Assembly: GCA_020746995.1 (NCBI GenBank)
Contig: JAGPXD010000002.1
Span: 2,418,001 to 2,482,000 of the forward strand
From: Plectosphaerella cucumerina
Taxonomy: Eukaryota; Ascomycota; Sordariomycetes; Glomerellales; Plectosphaerellaceae
Direction of reading: 5' to 3'
DNA: 64,000 nucleotides
Both the position numbers and the translations under genes were made by a program. Positions 1 to 10,271 of this stretch are shown here, piece after piece. Under the pieces are notes generated by a model, which was not told the DNA's origin, searched no databases, and saw only the letters and a program-made list of their open reading frames with translations. Position 1 is the stretch's first letter. Every line of letters begins with the position of its first letter.

Positions 1-347
1 CAACTCTCGGTTCTCTGTACATCTACAACAACGCAGCAGCAACGGTAGCACCCAACCGACCCTGGCTCGCACCATCTCCAATCCCGGGGAGCTCGCCGCG
101 ACCCCGACGGAGCTGCGCTTTCCCGTCTGCTGAGATGGATTTGTGCATTTTTCCGAATCCACGCCCTAGAAACATATCCGAAATAGCCTCATCGACTCCC
201 AGAGGCCTCTCCCTCCTCTTCTAGACGGCAGCGCCTTCGCATGACCACGGCTGTCCGGCGCAATCGGCCCCGGCAGTCTCGAGGCATCTCGTGGCCAACG
301 TTCATGTCGCGATCGCGACCGCCTCATAACCCCGACCAACCGGCGAC
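1..347. other. 5' flank of the Med13 gene
   Basis: No open frame here is supported as a gene. The stretch directly precedes the Med13 start codon and probably holds its promoter and 5' leader. I see no clear TATA box, repeat or RNA gene. Confidence 0.5.
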
Positions 348-3300
348 ATGGACATAAGCGACTACGAGACTAACATAATATCGATTGTGAGTTTAGACTT
401 TGGGGCCCCAGCTCTTGTGACCCTGGCTAATGCTGCGTGCTCCGACAGAACGGGATCAAGTCAATCGCTTTCCAAGTCTATGAACCCACCACCGACCAGG
501 CGCACTCCTTATCATCCATCATATTCGACACCGACGACTCGTTACGGGACGCCGGCCGTATTTTCTACTTTGACACCGTGAGGCGCGCCCTCTGGCACTT
601 CTACCTCGCGAGCAACGATGGACCCTCGGTCGAGCCGGGGCAAGCGGATGGACTGGGACCCGAAGTCGCCATAGCCGGCAGTACCTTGGCGCTGGTCGAG
701 CACGGCTCTTTCGAACCTCTCAACTTGTTCAAGGGCCGTGTGCCTGCGCCGGGAACAGCCGGTACTCCAACTGGCACCGCCGCCAATGCCTCCACCACGC
801 CCGACCAGAGTCAGAGGGTCATCACAGGCCCCAACCCTCCCGATGCCGACAAGATCATCTCTGTCTCGACCATGAGCAACAGGTCCTCGTCCACAACTGT
901 CAAGGATGCGTACGAACGGTTCATCACTGCCCTTCTATCTACAACATCCATGGCTTTCTGCCGCAGAATGGGCGCTGTGCCGTTGAACCCATCCACGGTG
1001 CTTTTGGACCCGAAAACCACGCGGCATCCTGCCTTGAAAGGCGCCGGTGTAGGAGGTGCTGCGCTTTTGGGAACATTTCGAACATATCTCACGACAACAG
1101 GATCCTTGGTCATAGGCCTGTCTCTCTCCTTCAGCGAGGGCATCATCCCGCTCACCGAAGCCCACGGCTCAGGCCAGCCGGCGTTTGCCACACAGGTTCT
1201 TGCGGCCCCCTTCGGCGTCCTCGGCACTTACCAGGGCCTCGCCACGGGTGCTTTGCCTGATGCTCTTGGCCAGACACCGGATACTCGGGTATGGCGCCCC
1301 AGGCAAGGCGCAGACTCCCGATCGTCACAATGGAGAGACATGTGTACCAGCATACTACGAGGGAGGGGCGTCCCGTCCGAGATTCTGGAGGACTGCACTT
1401 GGATCGCGCTTCAACTTCCCCGGCGCAGCCTCGGCGACCCGAACGCAACAGGACTCGCGACACCCGTCTCCAACACATCTACCATCATCTCTTGGCCAGC
1501 GGTCCTGTGCTTCCGGAGAAGAGCTTTGGATCCTCAAGGTGGCAGTGATGCCGAAGGACGTCATGGGTTCTCGGAAGAAACAGCCGATGTCCTCAGTGTG
1601 GTTCAGCAATGGTTTCAGGCTGCTCCCGACAGGGAAGAGAGCATGTCTCTTCGCCGGAAAGGCCGGGAGGCTGCTGCAAGCAGGGAAGCGGCAGCAGCAG
1701 CAACGGCGGCGGCGAACAATGCACCGCCCATGGCTCAATCGCCTGTAGATCCCCGACGGGCGGGCAACACGAATGCTGCTGGAGCCGTGTACCCAACGCC
1801 TCCTGATGGCATTCAAAACCCATTGGCAGCGACACCCGCGGCAGTCGTCGACGGCGCATTGTCCAGTCCTACTGCGCCGCCTTCGATTGTCGCACCGGTG
1901 GACATGGATATCTCCATGGGCAATACAACGGCCCCTAGTGAAGCCGAACACTGGGAACAACCGACGGCCAAGAGAGATCGTGGTGAATCCTTCGACGGAG
2001 ATAACCTGTTCGGAGACATGGGACCAGACATGTTTGGGGGCGAGGACATTACGGATGCCGACTTCAGCTTCTTCGACGAGGAACCAGAGGAGGGAGACAT
2101 GGCGCTATCCGACATCCGCGCTCTACCTGTTCAGGAGCCGACGGCCGCCCCTGAACCTGCTCCCATCAAACCGCCACCGCCAAAGCCGCCAACCCGCGAG
2201 AGTTCTAAAGAGAAGATGCCGCCGCCTAGCTCACCTGCGTTTGTCAAGCCTGAGCCGAGGCATGCTCGGACCACGGTTGCTGAAGAAGTCAAGCCCCAGT
2301 CCGCCGCAAGCAAGCCCTCGGCAGGGGTCAAGCGAGATTCCAGCCCTTTTGACCCCGACACCGTGTTCAAGAAGGTTCGCGCGTCTCTCAGCCAGCCGCG
2401 CGCGGCTGATGGGAGTGCTGCCAACGGTCGGAAAGGCAGTGTTTACGACGGCATCGAATTCGACCCAGGACTGCCTCTGGCAAACAAGAAATACGAGGCT
2501 GGCGGTCGGTTCGACTGCACGTACTTTACTCCGCAGCCTGAGCCGAACCGGATGCCTACAACCGACTACCTAAAGCGCCATGGCAAGCAGAATCGCAAGA
2601 ATTCAAAGGTCCTCGACCCCACCAGCGCCTTGATCAGAAGTTTCAACGGGACTCTGGGGCCCAATACCTTCCAAGGAAGCCCCGACAAGGCAGATGAGGT
2701 GCAATCAGATGCCGATGACATCAGCATGGACTCGGACTTGGACGATACTCCAGAGCCCACCGAAGACCCAGCATCTCCCATGAAGGGTAGTTCGAAGCGA
2801 TTCAACCTCGATGATGATGTTGCTTCTCACGTTACATCTCTGCGCGATGCCGAGTCCGTGGTAGAAGATTCAGACCCCTCGCTGGCGCTCGAGCTGCCAA
2901 GGATTGCCAGAGTCGAAGCTCCGTCCATGTCAGTGACGAGATACTTTGACACCCCGGAGCCTGCGTCGATCGACCTTGTTCTGAGCGACGAGGAGACCAT
3001 TACAGTTGCCCAGATCCTCACTGAGCAAGTCGTTTCCGGAAACATATGCATCCATGGCGCGAGGCAGGGCCTAAATGGCACCTTGCAAAGCCCGGAAACG
3101 AGACGCCATCTGTCAGTGTTGGCGAGGGCCCTCAGCACCGATTTAAGGGAAAGCCTGCCCGCAGCCTTGACACCTCTGTCTCCGTGCAGCATGAAGAAGG
3201 TGGTGGAGGTGGCGGACATTCCTCTGTTCGGGCCATCAAGCAGATTTGTCCCCCGTCCGGTGCCATCCAGGGATCCCAATGCCGAACCCCCGAAGCCCAG

Positions 3301-4936
3301 CAATTTGTACTCCATACCCGTGCCTCACCTAGAGCTCAAGCGGATGGAGACAAAACTGTCAGTACTCCCGTCCAGTGTGCAGTTCTGGGAAACCATGGGC
3401 TTTGGCCCGTCGCCAGGGCCAAAAGAGGTCACTGCCGTCTGTGTCTTCCCCGGTGCGGAAGGCCTGGATGAGCTCGCCGCTTCGTTCCTTGAGCAGATGC
3501 GGCATACGTATGAGTTTTTGAAACTCGGGCCGTTCGACCTGCTCAACAGCGAATCGCATGCCATCACCGGTGGTCTCGTGCCATGGGATGCTTCCGTGTC
3601 CATGACGCCCCTCAGTGCCGATGGGCCGTTTAACTCACCCGCCTTGCACGAGAGGATGAAGGACCTGAACGAGGGGATACTCGCAGCCGGCACCACCAAG
3701 AAGAACTTTGTCGTCTTCTTCGCCTACTCACCCTCGTACCCAGAATCAATCGTCGAGACGTGCGCGGCGTTCCAACAGCTCTTCGAGATGCAGAAAAAGT
3801 CGCTTGCAGACAAGAAGAAGCAGCCAGCCAACGAGCTCGTCCTCCAGCTTGTTCCAACCAACGCTCTTACGTCGATTCTTGGGACAGCCTCGACAGATCC
3901 CGAAGAGACCATTCGAATGGCCCTCGAGACGTATGATCGATGCACTCTCTTCGGCGGGCCTATGCCGGCGCCTGCCATTGTCCTCGAACAAACCTTGCCT
4001 CGGAGTATCGACTTCCGCTTGAATAACAGCGGCTCGTCGTCGCTAATGCACGAAAACACCTGCATCCACATTGCATACGCGCAGAGTGTTGACGACAGAT
4101 GGATCACGGCGGCCTGGACCGACAACCGGGGCAGTCAACAGATGACGGCTTCCTACAATCTTGGTCGGAAGGGCAAGCCACTCTCGAGCCCACTGAACGA
4201 AATTATGCACGAGATCTGGGAGACCACGCATGACCTTATTTCCAGATGGAAGGTTCACTGGCGCGTCATCATCACCAAGTCTGGGCACATGGACCAGAAG
4301 GAGATTGACTTTTGGATCGCTCTCGGCGAGACTGAATCGGTCGCAACCATCTCCCTGACGCTCATTTCTGTCGACACGAATCCCTCGCTTCAGCTGCTGC
4401 CTCCGAGCGTAAGGGTACCGCCAGGAACTTCGGGGTCATTCTACACAACGCCCGTCTCGACACCGCAGCCATCGACCATGTCTCCTGACCAGATCGGGAC
4501 ACCGGCAACCCCAATGAAGGATGTCATCCCGACGGGGGCTCCCACGCCAGGGTCCATGGACGGTACGAACGAACCAGCCGATGGCGATGCGATACTGGTG
4601 GACGTAACGGATCAGACGTGGGGCGCCATCCTGTCTCACCGTCTTGGCACCTCAAGCTCACCGGGCGATCTCGGCTCGGCCCTGGTGAGCGGCTACCTCG
4701 TGAAGCGAGGTGGCGTCAACGCAGAAGACCCTCCGGTGGTGATGGAGGTCAACATACTGCGCAACGACGGCAACCCGCGGGCACACGATACCCTGATGCG
4801 GGAGATGCTGAGCTACTTCAGGGGCCTGGGCACGCTCGCCCGAGCCCGAGCCATGGTGGATCGGGAGACGGACATACGGCCCTGGCACGTCGCGGCCGCC
4901 GAGAAGGGCGTCCAGGCGTTGTATCTCCTCATGTGA
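348..4936 (+). CDS. SSN2: Mediator complex subunit 13 (Med13/SSN2/Srb9)
   Basis: Two exons, 348-386 and 449-4936, give 1508 residues. The intron (387-448) has a GTGAGT donor, a GGCTAAT-type branch site and a CAG acceptor. The first exon encodes only 13 residues. Med13 is the large subunit of the CDK8 kinase module, which docks reversibly on Mediator and tunes RNA polymerase II transcription in the nucleus. The N-terminal 400 residues resemble the fungal Med13 N-terminal domain, with a GIKSIAFQVYEP segment followed by an FYFDTVRRALWHFYLA helix. The middle (about 400-850) is low-complexity, rich in Pro, Ser, Ala and acidic residues, as is usual for the family. The C-terminal 350 residues match the conserved Med13 C-terminal module and end in GVQALYLLM. 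The length is typical for filamentous fungi. It is convergent with the next gene. Identification is from remembered family sequence, not a search. Confidence 0.9.
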
Positions 4937-6880
4937 CGAACGAACATACGTTTAGACTGGCGGGCGGGGCGAGATCGGTCACGGGGAGGGACCTGTACAT
5001 ACACGATTGGAGTACCTCCCGGGCTCGGCGTTTTTGTTTAAACAAGCTGGAGGCGTTGGAAGACGGCGCGCCCTGTTGGAATGATACCATCTTTACTGTG
5101 TTCGCTACTTTTCTCCGGTGAAGTGATGCTTGGGTGGTGGTGTGAAAGGGGCTGGGGGCTGAGACCGAGCCACCCCAAGCATGCGGCCCCTCTCCCCCGC
5201 TTCTTCTGGAGAACAAGGAGCTTGCAAGATTAGTCAGGCTATTGTTCGATTAGTTTTAATTGTTAGGAACGATTTCCATTTGCTCCATTCTCTGGCTGCT
5301 GATATATTGGAACTCTCCCTCCTACATATCCTCCTCCGCTGTCCCGATGCCCGACACTCCTAGCCACACCACAACGCTTCACAGACCTTCGACCGAGCGA
5401 TCCTTTGAATCTGGCTGATTCCGTCGCCAGGAATATCCTCTGAAGCATTCATTTCAGTCTCCGGGTCTTGTTTTGGGCGTTGTCGCTGCGGCCAAGGGGT
5501 CGGGTCAAGCCTTCCCAGGCATGACTCTTGAGTCGTCTCTCCAGGCTGCTGTCGTGGCTGTTGTCGGGCTATGCTTCATGCTGACATCACAATCTTAGGT
5601 CGCCCCATTTCCCCGAAAATGACTCCATCGTCATCGCCTCAATCCCCTCTACACGTTCTTACGCAGGAGAAGTCGTGCATCCTCCAGATGCGCTCGCAAT
5701 CTCAACTGTGGTGGCCATTCGAGGCCACGTCGTCGGATTGCAGAGGTGTGAGGCCATCACCACGGCACAGTGCCGCAAATTTTTGGCGCCCGCCTCGCCG
5801 CCGGCGCACACACTGTACTGCCACCGCTGAGCGTGCCGCCGGCCACCCCTCTACGCAGCGGCCTGCCAGGGCACGCAGCAGTCACCTCAGGGCGCGGCGG
5901 CCGCCCAGGCCACTGTAGACCGGTGCGAGGCCACCAAGCTCTATAGGTCGTCGCGTTCGGATCCCTTCCATCAAATGGTACAGCCAGCCACCCACTTGGT
6001 GTAGTGGTTAAAGTCTCGCATCGAGTTCTGGGCAACACCAGGAGCCCGTCGCTGACGCAGTTACGGCCGGCCTGGGGTGAGACCGCCTGCCGCCGACACT
6101 CCGGGATTCGTCCTGGACTCGGACCGCATGAGGGCTCTCATCCACCCGGAACTCGGTGCGAGATACTTTTTGACTTTTTGGCATTAATGTGATATGATTT
6201 TTTATTTCATCAGAGCGTGCTGGGGGGCGTGGCGATGCGATATGTTTTGGGGGTTGCAGCAAGTCAGTCGTGACTTGGGCAGCTTTGCTTGTCGAGCTCG
6301 ACATGCCTGACTGGAGTTCAAGTCCACCCGAGCACCCAACTTGATGTGCATTTTGCCTTGCATCAAATTAAAGCTCGGACCTTTGCGAATCTTTGCAAGT
6401 AACTCTCCGCAAATTTAAAGCTGGTTTGGGGTGGCAACAACAGATCAAAGTTGGGACTTCTTGATTTCGGGCGCCCTTCCGCAGACGCGCCTGGCAACCA
6501 CCCCACCGCGACGCGGCTCAATGCCCAAACTCCCATTGAATGCCCCTCGCCTCAGGCCCGACAATTCTGCCGCTTCCTTCGCGTCAGGAGGCCGTCTGCA
6601 AATCCGTGATTTCCGGAGGCATTTTCCCCCTGACCCCTGAACCGCGCCAAGATATCAAGATACCATGCACGAAAGGGACGCATCAATAGTTCTTCATCAG
6701 ACAATGCCATTGTTCTATGAAAAGTCTATGCAGCCGGACAGTTGATGCCCGGCAAGGTCTATGAAACAAGCGTAAATCATCAATATATCCGAGCCCATTC
6801 GAATCCTGCTTTTTGGTATCCCTTGGCCCGCTGCCGCACCGCTCTTCCCCACGTTCGAACATCATGCTGCATATCTCCGC
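4937..6880. other. Gene-free interval between convergent genes
   Basis: About 1.9 kb between the 3' ends of Med13 and the methylthioadenosine phosphorylase gene. It should hold both 3' untranslated regions. Open frames inside are short and show no recognisable domain. The only structured element I can point to is the tRNA-like segment near 5995-6190, listed separately. Confidence 0.6.
5993..6190 (+). repeat. Possible tRNA-derived SINE-like remnant
   Basis: The segment opens with TGGTGTAGTGG, which fits a Pol III A-box as found in the D-arm of tRNA genes, and ends near two T5 runs (about 6168-6180) that could act as Pol III terminators. A clear B-box at the right distance is not visible and no cloverleaf can be folded, so this is not an intact tRNA. 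It could be the decayed head of a short interspersed element or chance. Comparison with repeats elsewhere in the genome would decide. Confidence 0.22.
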
Positions 6881-7867
6881 CTAGTTCTCCCAGAAACCGG
6901 GGAACAGGTAGTCGACCTTCTTCATAGCCTCGGGGTTGCGGCCCTCGGGCTTGGTCATGAACTTGACGGCACCTTGCGACGCGCCCTCGAGCTTCTTGGC
7001 AAGGACGAGGTCGCTGTTGTCGCGCTTGGTGAGCTCATCAAGCACACCACCGACGAGGTTCTTGGCGTTCTTGCTGTTGGCCTCCATGTACTTCATGACC
7101 ATGGCGACATCGACGTCCTCGAAGCTGTGCCAGCAGTCGTAGTCGGTGGCCATGCAGATCATCTGGTAGGCAATCTCGGCCTCACGCGCGAGCTTGGCCT
7201 CGGGCAGGACCGACATGTTGATGACGCTGCCGCCCCAGGAGCGGTACATGTGGCTCTCGGCGCGGGTGGAGAATTGGGGACCCTCCATGCAGATAATGGT
7301 GCCCTTGTCGTGGAGGACGACGCCGTCACCCTGCATGTGGGCAGCACAGGCCTTGACGACCTCGGCGAGGCCGCTGTCAAAGGGGTCCGCGAAGCCGACG
7401 TGGCCGACGACGCCGCCCTCGAAGAAGGTGAAGGGGCGGATGCCCTTTGTGCGGTCGATAACCTGGTCGGGGACCACAAAGTCCATGGGCTTGATCTCCT
7501 CCTGCAGCGAGCCGACGGCGCTGAAGGCGATGATGGAGCGAACGCCGATGTGGCGGAGGGCGGCGATGTTGGCGCGCGCGGGCACCTCATGGGGCGCGTG
7601 CTGGTGGTGGACGCCATGGCGGGCGAGGAAGGCAATGGGAACGCCGTTGTGCTCGACGATGTGGATCGGCGACGAGGGGAAGCCCCAGGGGGTCTCGGGG
7701 TTGACGGCAGCAACGGGTACGAAGCCCTCGATCTTGGCAAGGCCGGTGCCGCCGATGACGGCGATGTGCACAGGGCCTGGGGGGTTGTCAGCCGGGATGG
7801 GTTTTCAGGGGTTGGTCATGGATCCGGGGGGCCACTCACGGTCGAAGGTGGTAGGGAGGGAGGCCAT
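6881..7867 (-). CDS. MEU1: S-methyl-5'-thioadenosine phosphorylase
   Basis: Complement of 6881-7776 and 7840-7867, 307 residues. The start exon encodes nine residues plus one base (MASLPTTFD), and the 63 nt intron has a GTGAGT donor and CAG acceptor. The enzyme splits methylthioadenosine with phosphate into adenine and 5-methylthioribose-1-phosphate, the first step of the methionine salvage pathway in the cytosol. The PNP/MTAP family 2 fold is shown by the N-terminal IGGTGL phosphate loop, the RHG..HQHAPHEVPARAN segment and the signature MEGPQFSTRAESH. The length matches fungal and animal MTAP. The gene is divergent from the membrane protein gene at 8730. The product call is secure; the start depends on the small first exon, which gives the usual fungal N-terminus. 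Confidence 0.93.
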
Positions 7868-8729
7868 TGTGCGATTGTGTGCTCGATTGTCGGGAGTATG
7901 AGACGTCGGGTGTTCTTGTGCGACTGCGCCGAGGGCCGGTTGAGCGTGAAGGCGTCGAGGGTTGTCGGATTAGAGGTTTGACAGCTACCCCGCCAAAGGA
8001 CCGACGTTGAAGAATGGATTGCGCCATGCGGATGGAGGGGCAGATGTGGCTGTGCTGGAATGTGGCGTCGCGCCCCTTCGAGGTTGCTCATGGCTCTGGG
8101 GAAGACGATGCACTGTCAAGAGACCTATCCGATAAAATTTACAAAAGATCTTTATTTACTTGATGATTCAAGAGGTGTAGGTACTTATTGGCGGCTAAAT
8201 TCCGCACTATGATCACCAGGAAGGCCAAGTTGATCCTCGCCTTCTTGGCTGGAGTGCTTTAAGCATGCGGCTATGAGACCGAGGTTCAAACCAGGGGCTG
8301 GCTGCTGCAGGCCACGGGGATATCAAGAAGACTTCTCTTGAGACTTCGTTGAAGTTGTTCCTGGAAGCGATGAAGACAAGAATGCCAAAATAGACACTTT
8401 CTTGCCGTTGTACAAGACTTGGTCAAACGTCATCCGGTTTTCACGACTGTAATATCTTAAGAAGTGGGATCGAGAAGCTGCCGTTTCCTTTACCCTGGCC
8501 CGAATCAACCATAAGTATCTCTAATACGGCGGCCTGGGCAGACTCTTGGATTCTTGGGCTTGGGACTTGGCAGACTGGGTCTTGGCACTCTCACACAGCC
8601 TGCGTCAGAAACATAAAGCACGCGCCCTGCCGCACCTGACAGGTCGGGCTGGGATCTCTTGGCGCTTGAGCATTTCAAGCCCAAATCGTACAAGTCTCCT
8701 GGAGTTTTCTCACCGAACGACAGTGCACA
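7868..8729. other. Divergent intergenic region
   Basis: About 860 bp between the divergent starts of the MTAP gene and the small membrane protein gene, so it probably contains both promoters. At 8215-8310 there is a GGTTCAAACC string that matches a Pol III B-box perfectly, preceded by a TGGCTGGAGTGC string resembling an A-box. The arms do not pair into a cloverleaf, so I do not call a tRNA. Nothing else stands out. Confidence 0.45.
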
Positions 8730-9248
8730 ATGTCAGAGCAGCCACACCACCAGCACGAAGTTAATGGACAGGAAACAGTCTCTCGAGACAGAGTATACTC
8801 CTACTCGGCCTTCGGATTCGGCCTGTGGCTTGCCATCGGCGGCCTCGCCTACAGCGACACGTTTCTCTCCTCAGATTGGATCCTCGTGATCACGGTTCCG
8901 ACGTCTTTCGTTGTTGTGGCGGCGCTTATCGAGGCGTCTTGCCGAGCAAATCGCATTTGGCCAGGGGGTGAAGCTCAGACATTCGCGACTACGGCGGGGT
9001 TCTCACATGCAGTCAGGGCAAGTACTCTCGTTCCTCTGCAGCCGATGCAAAGAGGATTGCCAGAGTATCCATTCAAGAACAACCAGACTGACTTGGAGGC
9101 ATTGCAGTACACGTTCTTGGCCACGGGCTGGACGAACAACCACTGTCGCATCTTTTGGATGATTGCAGGTGCCTGGTTTGGGCTGGCGCTCGAGATGACC
9201 ACCGGCATCTTTGCCAGGATGCATGATTCCTGGTCCAAGTCGGGTTGA
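8730..9248 (+). CDS. Small multi-pass membrane protein of unknown function
   Basis: A single open frame of 172 residues whose ATG sits in a good context (CACAATGTC). I do not recognise a family. Three hydrophobic stretches are visible: about residues 27-43 (FGFGLWLAIGGLAY), 50-70 (WILVITVPTSFVVVAALIEA) and 145-163 (FWMIAGAWFGLALEMTTG). The N-terminus is polar and His/Gln-rich with no clear signal peptide. The segment between the second and third hydrophobic stretches is soluble and carries conserved-looking aromatic residues. The hydrophobic pattern and single clean frame argue for a real gene, but an unannotated intron near either end cannot be excluded. No function is inferred from the neighbours. 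Confidence 0.55.
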   Translation: MSEQPHHQHEVNGQETVSRDRVYSYSAFGFGLWLAIGGLAYSDTFLSSDWILVITVPTSFVVVAALIEASCRANRIWPGGEAQTFATTAGFSHAVRASTLVPLQPMQRGLPEYPFKNNQTDLEALQYTFLATGWTNNHCRIFWMIAGAWFGLALEMTTGIFARMHDSWSKSG

Positions 9249-10271
9249 TCACCCGGAGCAGATTTCACGCAAGGTTAGCAAACGCCGATACACCAACTAA
9301 AATCTGTACTGATCTTGTTGTTGTAGAGCAAACTCAGCAGTACTCCAAGACCAGCGATCATCCAGGTAGTCGTTGGTGGCATGATCTGGAGACGCGCTGC
9401 TGGCGATCAACTCAGCTCGGAGTAAGTGGTATGATGCCCTTGTAGGATCGACAGCCTAGTAGGCGACCTGCCTGGGAGATGGGCACCAGTGCTGTAACTT
9501 TCAGGTCGTGGTATAGAAAGCTGGCTTGAAATGGGCGTATTTTGAAGAAGACCTTGAAACCGGCGCCCGAAATTTCCAGGAGGCTCACGGAGCTGAGAAA
9601 TTCGACCAAGAATCGCCACCGAATCGAGAAATCGCCGAGGAAAAGATTGGTGGCTTGCTTTCTCGATCCTTTTTTTTGGAGACAACCGACGCCATCGCAA
9701 GCCATCTTTCTCAGGCTCTAGGTGGCTTCACTGTTGGCAATGGAGGTAGAGGGCGGAACGGAGGCGGCGGTCAAGATGCCTATGACCGTTGAGCGAAGCA
9801 AATTCTAGCTTGATGAATTCGCGATGTGAAAGATGCGAATCGAAGACAATGTGAAGACGCAGACAACGCAATCGAGGGATGCTGACAAATGGGGTGGGAA
9901 AGTGTCGGACCAGGTGGAACCAGGTGGAGCTTTAAGCTGCCCGCGGACCTATCGATCGCCAGGTGCGTCAACCACCCACGCAAACTCCGTCCGTTCATTC
10001 ACTCATGTTTGACCACCAAAAACCACAGTACACCCGGCCTGGACCAACAAATACACAGCGACTTCCCTTACTGTGACTGCTCTTGCTTCTCAAATCTCTC
10101 AAGCTGCAAGACATCTTTCCCCTTTCGCCTGAGTAGCCGGAAACTCTGGGAATCGTCCACAGAGGTGTAACAAGTCCACCGCACACACCGCCACCCAAAT
10201 TCCGCAGAGAATTTCGAACGGAGCTCGACGGCCGAGGTCTGCGGCCGCACCCCTCCCTAGCCGCCGCAATC
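9249..10271. other. Intergenic region upstream of the ataxin-10 homologue
   Basis: About 1 kb with no supported gene. Short overlapping frames near 9400-9800 lack ATG starts or recognisable domains. The last few hundred bases probably hold the promoter and 5' leader of the gene starting at 10272. Confidence 0.5.

Noticed and set aside
6974..7981. Long + strand frame of 335 codons across the MTAP gene
   Set aside because: It is the antisense shadow of a well-supported enzyme gene in GC-rich DNA. It has no domain and its composition is Val/Gly/Asp/Leu-biased as expected for such shadows.
8215..8310. Possible intact tRNA gene with a perfect B-box
   Set aside because: Acceptor and T-stems do not pair, and the distance between the boxes is too short for a complete tRNA.
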